From Pseudomonadota bacterium (GTDB lineage Bacteria; Pseudomonadota; Gammaproteobacteria; Burkholderiales; Burkholderiaceae_F), in contig JAEZVV010000002.1 in assembly GCA_023443095.1 (NCBI GenBank), positions 1-23,922 of the forward strand: a stretch of 23,922 nucleotides of DNA. The letters are read 5' to 3'. A model generated the notes under the pieces. It saw nothing but the letters and a program-made list of their open reading frames with translations. It was not told the DNA's origin and did no database searches. The translations under genes and the position numbers were made by a program. Of this stretch, positions 8,201 to 14,517 are shown in pieces; position 1 is the stretch's first letter, and every line of letters begins with the position of its first letter.

Positions 8201-8721
8201 TCGGCTTCGACCTCTACACGCAGATGCTCAACGCCGCGGTGCGCGCGATGAAGTCGGGCAAGGAACCCGACCTGATGGCGCCGCTCGCGGCCGTGACCGA
8301 GATCAACCTGCACACCCCGGCGCTGCTGCCGCCCGACTACGTGAACGACGTCCACCAGCGGCTCTCGTTCTACAAGAAGCTCGCCTCGACCGAAAGCGAG
8401 GACGATCTGATCGCGCTGCAGGAAGAGCTGGTCGACCGCTACGGCAAGCTGCCCGACCAGGGCCGAGCGCTGATGGAAACCCACAAGCTGCGCCTGACGG
8501 CCGAGAAGCTCGGCGTGAAGAAGATCGACGCCAGCGACGAAGGCATCGTGATCGGCTTCGTGCCCAAGCCGCCCTTCGAACCCATGAAGCTGATCTCGCT
8601 GATGCAGAAAGAAAGAACAATGCGCATGGCCGGTCCCGACCGCCTGCGCATCGACGTCAAAACCTCCAACCTCGACGCGCGGCTGGCTCATCTGCGCGGC
8701 GTCTTCAAGGCTCTTTCGTGA
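5260..8721 (+). CDS. mfd: Transcription-repair coupling factor Mfd
   Basis: An 1153-residue DNA translocase (E. coli Mfd 1148). It recognises RNA polymerase stalled at DNA damage, pushes it off and recruits UvrA. The N-terminal UvrB-like module contains PFPDWETLPYDVLSPHQDLVSERL and GEFSTRGGLVDLFP (from residue 174). The RNA-polymerase-interacting CarD-like domain starts near 488 (RVGDPVVHVEHGIGRYQGLE). The RecG-like motor has Walker A GDVGFGKTEVA (K645), DEEH (740-743), TATPIPRTLAMS, and motif VI HQLRGRVGR (908-916). The autoinhibitory D7 domain closes the protein. The start is the ATG at 5260 (MSSDATPRLSL). A longer open frame upstream lies antisense to ispD and is not real. The stop overlaps the serB ATG by one base (TGATG). 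Complete and normal. Confidence 0.97.
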   Translation: MSSDATPRLSLNLPRLAPGERFSLPRPPGSGDALLVARAAAQAKAAGQLLVVVCADALDAQRLIEEVPWFDASLNARPFPDWETLPYDVLSPHQDLVSERLETLYRLMRCDKAQEGIDLLVVPASTAAQRIVPPAFIAAHTFFFRQKERIDLDALKGQLVLAGYQHVSQVVAPGEFSTRGGLVDLFPMGARLPFRLDLMDDEIETIRAFDPDTQRSLYPVPEIRLLPGREFPLDEDARNHFRLRWRESFEGDPSRIALYKDIANGVAGAGIEYYLPLFFETTATLFDYLPASAQLLLHGAIEPALQRFWNETSERYRFLSRDVDRPVLPPAKLYLEAEQFFLACKPHARLVLGEGEAEGFAAVPVVAVERKAEDALARLRTLVDRYRVEGGRVLLAADSPGRRETIAQMLREYELAFADSADFGGFLAADAPLSLGVAPLHSGFALTAPKLAIVTETELYATSPRRVRQKNRERASNVEAMVRDLSELRVGDPVVHVEHGIGRYQGLETMDLGNGPAEFLRLDYANSAKLFVPVAQLHQISRYSGADPEAAPLHHLGGGDWEKAKKKAAKHVRDTAAELLNLYALRAARKGHAFDYKQHDYEAFAEGFGFEETPDQQAAIEAVLHDMRSGAPMDRLVCGDVGFGKTEVALRGAFAAVMDGKQVAVLCPTTLLAEQHAATFRDRFADWPVNIVELSRFRSAKETSAALAGIAAGTVDVVVGTHKLLGNEIRFERLGLVIIDEEHRFGVRQKEKLKSLRAEVDVLTLTATPIPRTLAMSLEGIRDFSVIATAPQRRLAIKTFVRRESDSLMREAVLRELKRGGQVYFLHNEVETIENRRARLAELLPEARIEIAHGQMGERELERVMRDFYQQRFNLLLCTTIIETGIDVPTANTIIMHRADKFGLAQLHQLRGRVGRSHHQAYAYLMVPDEGALTKNAAKRLEAIQNLEELGSGFYLAMHDLEIRGAGEVLGENQSGDMLEVGFDLYTQMLNAAVRAMKSGKEPDLMAPLAAVTEINLHTPALLPPDYVNDVHQRLSFYKKLASTESEDDLIALQEELVDRYGKLPDQGRALMETHKLRLTAEKLGVKKIDASDEGIVIGFVPKPPFEPMKLISLMQKERTMRMAGPDRLRIDVKTSNLDARLAHLRGVFKALS

Positions 8722-9602
8722 TGGATTTGGTCATACAGGGTCCGGCCCTCAAGCCCGAGGCGCTCGACACCTTCAAGGTGGTCTGCACCCCCGAGAAAAT
8801 CACCACCCGCGGCGGCGCCGCGCCCAGCGCGCGCTGCCTGGGCGTGCCCGACGACGCCGAGACCCGCAAGGTCGTGGCGGGCCTGGCCGATTACTGGAAG
8901 CTCGATTTCGCCTTCGTTTCCCCCTCGCTCAGGCTGGCCGACTTTCGCCTGCTGGCGATGGACATGGATTCGACCCTGATCAACATCGAAAGCCTGGACG
9001 AGATCGCCGCCTACGCCGGCCGCGGCGACGAGGTCGCCGCCATCACCGAGGCGGCGATGCGAGGCGAGATCACCGACTACGCCGACAGTCTGCGCCGTCG
9101 CGTGGCCATGCTCGCCGGCGTAGACGCGGCCTTGATCGACCGCGTCTACGAAGAAAAGCTGCGCCTCAACCCCGGCGCCGAAACCCTGGTGCGGGCGGCG
9201 CAGACCGCCGGGCTGGCCACCCTGCTCGTGAGCGGGGGCTTCACCCAGTTCACGGGCCGGATGCAGGCCCGGCTCGGGCTCTCTTATACCCGCGCCAACG
9301 AACTCGAAATCGTCGACGGCAAGCTCACCGGGCGCGTTACCGGCCCGGCGGGCGGCGCCATCCTCGACGCGGCGGGCAAGGCCGGCACGGTCGCCGAGAC
9401 CTGCAGCGCCATCGGCTGCGCGCCGGCCGCTGCCATCGCCATGGGCGACGGCGCCAACGACCTGCTGATGATGAAACTCGCCGGGCTCTCGGTGGCTTAC
9501 CGCGCCAAACCGGTGGTGCGTGTCCAAGCCACTTACGCGCTCTGCCACGCCAGCCTCGCCGGCGTGCTCAACTGGTTCGCCGACAGCCCGGTGCCGGCCT
9601 GA
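8721..9602 (+). CDS. serB: Phosphoserine phosphatase SerB
   Basis: A 293-residue HAD-superfamily hydrolase that converts O-phosphoserine to serine, the last step of serine synthesis. The catalytic motif I is DMDSTLIN, with nucleophile D81 and acid/base D83. Motif II is SGGF (S171) in LLVSGGFTQFT, and motif III is MGDGANDLLMM (D243, D247). The ESLDEIAAYAG segment after motif I is typical of SerB. The N-terminal 75 residues resemble the divergent regulatory region of betaproteobacterial SerB, somewhat shorter than in E. coli (322 residues). ATG at 8721 overlaps the mfd stop by one base, and a GTG one codon earlier is also possible. Co-transcription with mfd is likely. Confidence 0.95.
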   Translation: MDLVIQGPALKPEALDTFKVVCTPEKITTRGGAAPSARCLGVPDDAETRKVVAGLADYWKLDFAFVSPSLRLADFRLLAMDMDSTLINIESLDEIAAYAGRGDEVAAITEAAMRGEITDYADSLRRRVAMLAGVDAALIDRVYEEKLRLNPGAETLVRAAQTAGLATLLVSGGFTQFTGRMQARLGLSYTRANELEIVDGKLTGRVTGPAGGAILDAAGKAGTVAETCSAIGCAPAAAIAMGDGANDLLMMKLAGLSVAYRAKPVVRVQATYALCHASLAGVLNWFADSPVPA

Positions 9603-9627
9603 AGGCCGTCCACCGGAGTCCAGCATC

Positions 9628-10440
9628 GTGTTGAGTTTTCAACTCGGTCCTCTGGCGCTGCCGCTTGCGCCGGTCCTGCTCGCGGCCGCGCTGCTGGCGG
9701 TCTCCTGGCTCGCCTCGCGCCTGGCTGCGCCCGCTTGGCGCGAAGCGGCAAGCCACCAGATCTTTGTCGCGGCCCTGCTCGGTCTGCTCGCTGCCCGCCT
9801 GGTCTACGTAGGCCTTCACGCCCAGGCTTACATGGCCGAGCCCCTCGCGGCCTTCGATGTCCGCGACGGCGGCTGGAACGCGCCTGCCGGGATTCTGGCC
9901 GCCGTGGCCTGGCTCGTGCGGTGCGCTTGGCGAGCCGCACCGCTGCGTCGCCCGCTGGCTGCCGCCGCGGTTTGCGGCTTGCTCGCCTGGGGAGCGACGA
10001 TGCTCATCGAGAAGATGCGCGAATCGGCCTCGCTGCCCGCGATCGAACTCACCGACTTGGCCAGCGGAAAAACGATCGGCTTGCATGAGGCGGCGTCCCG
10101 CCGGCCGCTGGTGGTCAACCTGTGGGCCAGCTGGTGCGGGCCTTGCCGCTCCGAGATGCCGACCCTGGCCGCGGCCCAGGCGCGCGAGGGCGCGGTCGCC
10201 TTCCTGTTCGTCAACCAGGGCGAATCGGCGGCGACCGTGAACGCCTTTCTCGAGCGCGAGCAGCTCGAGCTCGCCGGCGTGTTGCTCGACCCCGGCAGCC
10301 GGCTCGGCCCGGCAGTGGGCTCGCGCGCCCTGCCGACGACGCTTTTTTACGACGCCAGCGGCCGCCTGGTCGACGTCCACATCGGCCTGCTCAACGCCGC
10401 CGCTTTGAACTCGCGCCTGGGCGCGCTGCGCCCAGGTTAG
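9628..10440 (+). CDS. Membrane-anchored TlpA-like thioredoxin with Lgt-like N-terminal domain
   Basis: A 270-residue two-part protein. Residues 1-130 are hydrophobic with about four membrane helices and resemble the first half of prolipoprotein diacylglyceryl transferase: FQLGPLALPLAP at the start, ARLVYVGLHAQAYMAEPL (56-73), then DGGWNAPAGILAAVAWL, matching Lgt's RLGYV...NP and GGMSFHGG blocks. The His of the Lgt GG.SFHGG motif is replaced (N/A here) and the later Arg/Asn motif is absent, so transferase activity is unlikely. Residues 137-270 are a TlpA/ResA thioredoxin with active site WCGPC (C170, C173) and a cis-Pro loop ALPTTLFYD, presumably in the periplasm, reducing disulfides or serving cytochrome c maturation. 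The start is GTG at 9628 with GGAG at 9614-9617. It sits 25 nt after serB. Confidence 0.85.
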   Translation: MLSFQLGPLALPLAPVLLAAALLAVSWLASRLAAPAWREAASHQIFVAALLGLLAARLVYVGLHAQAYMAEPLAAFDVRDGGWNAPAGILAAVAWLVRCAWRAAPLRRPLAAAAVCGLLAWGATMLIEKMRESASLPAIELTDLASGKTIGLHEAASRRPLVVNLWASWCGPCRSEMPTLAAAQAREGAVAFLFVNQGESAATVNAFLEREQLELAGVLLDPGSRLGPAVGSRALPTTLFYDASGRLVDVHIGLLNAAALNSRLGALRPG

Positions 10441-10452
10441 TAGCGAACGGGA

Positions 10453-11103
10453 TCAGGCCTGGCGGGGACGCGCCGCTTCGACCGTGAGCGGGTTGGGCGT
10501 GGGGGCACCGACCTTGACCAGGGTGTTGCGGTCGGTATGCAGGAAAGGTTCGGCCTGCCCGGGGATGATCAAGGTGGTGGTCTGATCGTAGGACCAGGTG
10601 CCGTCGTCGTTGGTGGTGACGGTGATCTCGAACGCCGTGGTCTTGAACGCGTATTCGAGGAAGGGGTTGGAGACGATGCCGAAGGTCTCCGAGCCGCGTT
10701 CGGCCTTGAGCGTGAAGCTGCGGGCGTCCGCTTCGGCCGAGCCCACCGCCATCAGGACCTGGCCGCGCGGGATCGCGATCGTGTGCAGGATCGTTCCGCT
10801 CGCCGGCTCCCACAGCCAGTAGCCGATCTGGTCGTGGAAAGTCTTGAGGCGGCCGGGCTTGGTGATGTGGGTGTGGTAGCGCAGGCCGTAATAAAGCTGC
10901 GGGCCGTTGGTTTGAGGGTCGATCGGCTGCAGCTCGTAGCGCTCGATGAAGGCCTGCTTGCGCGGCCCTTCGGCCTTGGGGTGAACGTCGAGCCCGCGCT
11001 CGCCGATCCAGATGCCTGCCAGTCGCGCCAGCGGCCCGAGATTGCTCAAGGTGTCGGGATCAGCCGCAGCTTCGGTGTAAATGTCGGCGGGCATGTCGGC
11101 CAT
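10453..11103 (-). CDS. Nitrobindin-like heme-binding beta-barrel protein (DUF1794 type)
   Basis: A 216-residue predicted cytoplasmic protein; no signal peptide is seen. The segment LARLAGIWIGERGLD (26-39) fits the GxWxGxG signature of nitrobindin/FABP-like beta-barrels, and the C-terminal FLHTDRNTLVKV (H189) lies where nitrobindins carry the heme-ligating histidine (HxxxxLxRV). Nitrobindins bind ferric heme and can isomerise peroxynitrite; here that role is inference. The protein is about 50 residues longer than minimal nitrobindins, with the excess between strands (for example LYYGLRYHTHITKPGRLKTF). ATG at 11103 is preceded by AGGAA with about 7 nt spacing. It converges with the thioredoxin gene (12 nt apart). 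mepK lies 101 nt upstream on the same strand. Confidence 0.75.
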   Translation of the reverse strand: MADMPADIYTEAAADPDTLSNLGPLARLAGIWIGERGLDVHPKAEGPRKQAFIERYELQPIDPQTNGPQLYYGLRYHTHITKPGRLKTFHDQIGYWLWEPASGTILHTIAIPRGQVLMAVGSAEADARSFTLKAERGSETFGIVSNPFLEYAFKTTAFEITVTTNDDGTWSYDQTTTLIIPGQAEPFLHTDRNTLVKVGAPTPNPLTVEAARPRQA

Positions 11104-11204
11104 CGGGGTTCCTGCGAAGAGAAAAAACGGAAGCCCAGCCTAACCAGCCCGCTGCGTGCGTGGAACCCCGTGAAAGCAAGGAGAGCGCAAAAACTGCGTA
11201 TGGC

Positions 11205-11825
11205 TCAGCCGGGCTTGGTCTTGCGCTGGCCGCGATCGATCCACAGCCGTTCGCTGCCAGTGTCGACGTGAACGAAACCGCGGCCCACGTAGAAACCGGT
11301 TCCGCCCACCCCCAGCAGACTCGACAGACCGGCAAGCTTGACGTTCGAGACGCCGGGCACCGAGATGTCGGCGGCCTGGCCCACCACGTGTTTGGAGTCG
11401 AGCGCCGCGCCTTCGGTGCGGTGGTTGGTGCGCGCCGTGCGGTAACCCGAATGCACCAGCATCGGCAGGCGCTTGCCGCTGTTGTCGAGCCAGACCTGGA
11501 TCCCGGCGAGCAGGTCGAGCAGGCCGCGGTCGATCGGCATCACGCGCTGGGCCTGGACGTCGCGCAACAGCCAGCACAGCTTGAGGTATTCGTCGCGGTC
11601 GTGGCCGCGCTCGGCGGTCCACCAGGTGGCTCGCAGCTCTTCGTCGCCGCGCAGCAGCCAGAGGCTGCGTTTTTCGGCGAGCAGGCCGGCAAGCCGGGCC
11701 TCGGGCGCGGCAGGCGGGTTCGCGGCCGGGGTCGCCTCGAGCGCCTGCGCCAGCGCATCGAGCGAAGCCAGCCCCCCGCTGGCGGCGCAAGCGAGCAACA
11801 GACGACGGCGGTTGAGGTCGGGCAT
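11205..11825 (-). CDS. mepK: MepK/YcbK-type murein DD-/LD-endopeptidase (DUF882, peptidase M15)
   Basis: A 206-residue exported zinc peptidase. The N-terminus has a twin-arginine-like motif NRRRLLLACAASGG, as does E. coli YcbK, and is followed by a hydrophobic stretch and a Pro/Ala-rich linker. The catalytic region has HSGYRTARTNHRTEGAALDSKHVVGQAADIS, with H146 and D153, and VHVDTG with H186. These are the zinc-binding residues of the M15 family. Glu/Ser substitutions typical of the subfamily are retained, and no key residue is missing. MepK cleaves peptidoglycan cross-links (notably 3-3 bonds) during cell-wall growth. ATG at 11825 lacks a strong ribosome site. Assignment to the family is secure, but exact bond specificity is inferred from E. 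coli. Confidence 0.88.
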   Translation of the reverse strand: MPDLNRRRLLLACAASGGLASLDALAQALEATPAANPPAAPEARLAGLLAEKRSLWLLRGDEELRATWWTAERGHDRDEYLKLCWLLRDVQAQRVMPIDRGLLDLLAGIQVWLDNSGKRLPMLVHSGYRTARTNHRTEGAALDSKHVVGQAADISVPGVSNVKLAGLSSLLGVGGTGFYVGRGFVHVDTGSERLWIDRGQRKTKPG

Positions 11826-12148
11826 GAGCTGGATCGCAGGCTTGGTTCCTCTATTGAAGCGGAGCTCGGCCGCCCCGGCAAGCCCCGCACGGCCGGGCTA
11901 GGTCGAACACTCGACGATCGCCGCCGTCCCGGACGGATCGGCAACGCGGACGCGGCGAACGGGCGGGGTTCGTGCCGCCCCCGGGCGGAACACTTGCGGC
12001 CGGCGTTGGACCGCCTTGCGATTCAGGCCTGTTGTCGAATCGTTCGCGAGGCGTCCCGGACTGACCGCGACCAAGGCCCGCGGGCTAGCGCAGCAGGCAT
12101 CATGACGGCTACCGTCACGGGCCCGGAGTCCACTTTGAACGACCTATC
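11826..12148. other. 323-nt divergent intergenic region between mepK and the export operon
   Basis: No reading frame here looks like a gene; the open frames crossing it are low-complexity shadows. It must contain the start signals for both neighbours. For mepK a weak pair TTGCCG / TCAATA is possible about 30-60 nt upstream. For the export operon no convincing -10 is visible, but a perfect interrupted palindrome lies at 12103-12117, and a GGAG (12125-12128) lies too far from the tolC ATG to serve it directly. Confidence 0.4.
12103..12117. promoter_or_regulatory. Perfect 6-3-6 palindrome, candidate operator of the export operon
   Basis: TGACGG-CTA-CCGTCA is an exact inverted repeat 32 nt before the first gene of the efflux operon. 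Its size and position suit a dimeric repressor (TetR, MarR or GntR type) or a short leader hairpin. No regulator gene is adjacent, so the binding protein, if any, is encoded elsewhere. A 6-bp inverted repeat can arise by chance in GC-rich DNA. Confidence 0.4.
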
Positions 12149-13519
12149 ATGCTGAGACCGCTAGGCCTTGCCCTGCTCTTGGCGCTTGTCCCCGCCGCGG
12201 CCGGTGCACAGAGCGCCCTGCCTTTCGAGCAGGCTCGCAGTCTGCTGCACCAGCGCTCGGACAAGCTGCGGGTGGATGCTGCCGAAATCGAGCGCCGCCG
12301 CCTCGAGGCCGATGCCGCCACCGCGCTCGACGGCCCCAAGCTCATCCTCAACGCCACCCAGGTCTGGGGCAGCAAGGAGCTCGAGCTCGGCCCGATCAAT
12401 GTGCCCTCGCTGCCGATCGGCCCGATCACCACGCCGCCGTTGTCGCTTGGGCCGTTCACCCTCAAGGACGACCTGCAAGGCCCGCGCTCCTCGCTGATCA
12501 CCACCTGGCCGCTCTACACCGGCGGCGCGATCACGGCCAAGCAGACCGCGCTTGCGGCCGCGGTCGACGAGGCGCGCGCCGAACGCGAGCGCAGCGCCGA
12601 CGAGCTCGACAACGAGCTGGCCCAGCGCTACTTCGGCGTCCAGCTGATGCGTTCGGTCGAGACCCTGCGCGCGGCCACGCTCGAGCAGCAGGAGGCCGAA
12701 CTTGCCCGCGCCCAGCGCTTCGAGTCGCAGGGTCTGATCAGCAAGCTCGAGCGCATGAGCGTGCAAGTTGCCCGCGACGAAGCGAGCCGCGAACTGATCA
12801 AGGCCAGGACCGACCGCGAGATCGCCGAGGTCCGCCTGGCCCGCCTTCTGCGCGAGCCCGAACTGCCGCCGCTGGCGACCCCGCTCTTCGTTCGCAACAC
12901 CGCCCTGTTGCCGCTCGCGCGCTGGCAGTCGTTCGCGCTCGAGGCCAGTCCCACTCTCAACTCGATCGCAGCCAAGCGCAACCAGGCCGAGCAGGGCGTG
13001 GTCGCAGCCAACGCGGCGTGGAAACCGACCGTGTTCGCCTTCGGCCAATACAACATGGTGCGGCGTTATCTGACCCTGCCCGAGCCCGACTGGATCGCGG
13101 GCGTAGGGGTCAACATCACGCTGTGGGACACCGAGGACCGGCGCTCGCGCGTGCGCGCCGCCGAAAGCCTGGTGGAAAAGGCCGACGCCGCCCGCGGCGA
13201 AGCGACCAACGAGATCTCGACCGTGGTCGAAGTCGCGTGGCGCCGCTCCGAGCAGGCGCGCGAGCAGTACCGCTTGACCGCCTCGGCGGTCGAACTTGCG
13301 CGCGAGAACCTGCGGCTGCGCCAGCGCAGTTTTGCCGAAGGCCTGTCGACCGCGATCGACCTCAACGAGGCGCGCAACGCCCAGCTCAAGGCCGAGAGCG
13401 GCCGCCGCGGGGCCGCTTACGAATTCGTCGTCGCCAACGCGACCTTGCATGCGGGGGCCGGCCGCATGCCCGACTTTGCCGCCCAGGCGCGTGGCACCGA
13501 CATCATGGTGGAACCGTGA
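12149..13519 (+). CDS. TolC-family outer membrane efflux protein
   Basis: A 456-residue outer-membrane channel subunit with a signal peptide (MLRPLGLALLLALVPAAAGA, cleavage near AGA/QS). The mature part is the repeated TolC architecture, with long alpha-helical stretches rich in A, E, R and Q (about 30-60, 125-215, 255-285, 325-420) and beta-strand segments such as LITTWPLYTGGAI (about 113-125) and GVGVNITLWDTEDRR (about 312-326). Those end in the 'xPLxxGG' and 'LWD/Y' patterns usual for the family. It would form a trimeric conduit through the outer membrane and periplasm for the HlyD and permease proteins encoded next. The ATG at 12149 has no close Shine-Dalgarno sequence. The stop overlaps the next gene's GTG (GTGA). 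It is first of a four-gene operon. Confidence 0.9.
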   Translation: MLRPLGLALLLALVPAAAGAQSALPFEQARSLLHQRSDKLRVDAAEIERRRLEADAATALDGPKLILNATQVWGSKELELGPINVPSLPIGPITTPPLSLGPFTLKDDLQGPRSSLITTWPLYTGGAITAKQTALAAAVDEARAERERSADELDNELAQRYFGVQLMRSVETLRAATLEQQEAELARAQRFESQGLISKLERMSVQVARDEASRELIKARTDREIAEVRLARLLREPELPPLATPLFVRNTALLPLARWQSFALEASPTLNSIAAKRNQAEQGVVAANAAWKPTVFAFGQYNMVRRYLTLPEPDWIAGVGVNITLWDTEDRRSRVRAAESLVEKADAARGEATNEISTVVEVAWRRSEQAREQYRLTASAVELARENLRLRQRSFAEGLSTAIDLNEARNAQLKAESGRRGAAYEFVVANATLHAGAGRMPDFAAQARGTDIMVEP

Positions 13520-14517
13520 AGACACATGCTCCCAATGCGAGAAAGGCCCGACTGGCCTTGATCGCCCTGCTGATTCTGGCGGCCGTCGCCTTCGTCGTCT
13601 GGGGCCTGTTCATGGCCAGCCAGCAGAAGCTGCCCCCGCTGCAAGGCCAGATGGAATCGCGCACGATCGACGTCTCGTCCAAGGTGGCAGGAAGGATCGC
13701 CAAGCAGGCCGTGCGCGAGGGCGACCAGGTGGCGGCGGGCCAGCTCCTGCTCGAACTGGCCCTGCCCGAGATCGACGCCAAGCTAGCTCAGGCCGAAGCC
13801 GCCCGCACCGCGGCGCGGGCCAAGCAGAGCCTGGTCGACGAAGGTGCCCGCCCGCAGGAGATCGCCGCCGCCCGCGCCAACTGGGAGCGCGCCGAAGCCG
13901 GTGCGGTTTTCGCCCAGCAGACCTATAAACGCATCGATGCCCTCTACCAGGAAGGCCTGGTCGCGCAGCAGCGCTTCGACGAGGCCAAGGCCAACTGGCT
14001 CGCGGCCACCGAGCTGGCGCGCGCAGCACAAGCCCAATACGAAATGGCCCGCATCGGCGCCCGCCAGGGCGAAAAAACCGCCGCCGCCGCGCTCGCCGCC
14101 CAGGCCAGCGACGGCGTGGCCGAGGTCTCTTCGCTCGCGGCCGAACGCCACATCCTGGCGCCGCTCGCCGCCCAGGTCGACCGCCTGGTGCTGGGCCCCG
14201 GCGAACTGGCTCCGGCCGGCTTCCCGCTGGTCACCCTGATCGACCTGAACGACCAGTGGGCCACGTTCAACCTGCGCGAAGACGAACTGCCGGGCGTGGC
14301 TATCGGCACCGTGTTCGAAGGCCGGGTGCCTGCGCTCGGCGACAAGAAACTCGCGTTCCGCGTCTACTACATCAGCCCGCGCGCGGACTACGCCACCTGG
14401 CGTTCGACCCGCCAGTCCTCCGGCTACGACATGCGCAGCTTCGAGGTGCGCGCCCGCGCCGAAGGCGGCGACACCCCGTTGCTGCGCCCCGGCATGTCGG
14501 TCCTGGTCGAGCGCTGA
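13516..14517 (+). CDS. HlyD/YbhG-family periplasmic adaptor (membrane fusion protein)
   Basis: A 333-residue adaptor joining the inner-membrane permeases to the TolC-like channel. It has a short cytoplasmic basic tail, one membrane helix (13-33), then a split lipoyl domain. The first half is ESRTIDVSSKVAGRIAKQAVREGDQVAAGQLLLEL, written in part; the second half includes ILAPLAAQVDRLVLGPGELAPAG. Between them lies an Ala/Gln/Glu-rich coiled-coil hairpin (about 80-205). A beta-barrel segment (WATFNLREDELPGVAIG) and membrane-proximal region with RPGMSVLVER end the protein. The start is GTG at 13516 inside GTGA, and the stop overlaps the next ATG (TGATG). The arrangement resembles YbhG of E. coli ybhGFSR, which partners ABC-2 permeases. 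Confidence 0.9.
   Translation: MKTHAPNARKARLALIALLILAAVAFVVWGLFMASQQKLPPLQGQMESRTIDVSSKVAGRIAKQAVREGDQVAAGQLLLELALPEIDAKLAQAEAARTAARAKQSLVDEGARPQEIAAARANWERAEAGAVFAQQTYKRIDALYQEGLVAQQRFDEAKANWLAATELARAAQAQYEMARIGARQGEKTAAAALAAQASDGVAEVSSLAAERHILAPLAAQVDRLVLGPGELAPAGFPLVTLIDLNDQWATFNLREDELPGVAIGTVFEGRVPALGDKKLAFRVYYISPRADYATWRSTRQSSGYDMRSFEVRARAEGGDTPLLRPGMSVLVER

Noticed and set aside
7170..8720. In-frame N-terminal extension of serB inside mfd
   Set aside because: Out of frame with mfd and low-complexity (Arg/Pro/Ala rich). SerB starts normally at the ATG that overlaps the mfd stop.
11160..12148. Plus-strand frame opposite mepK that runs to the tolC start, considered as a regulator gene
   Set aside because: No helix-turn-helix or other recognisable domain, and most of it is the complement of mepK. 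The export operon has no adjacent regulator.
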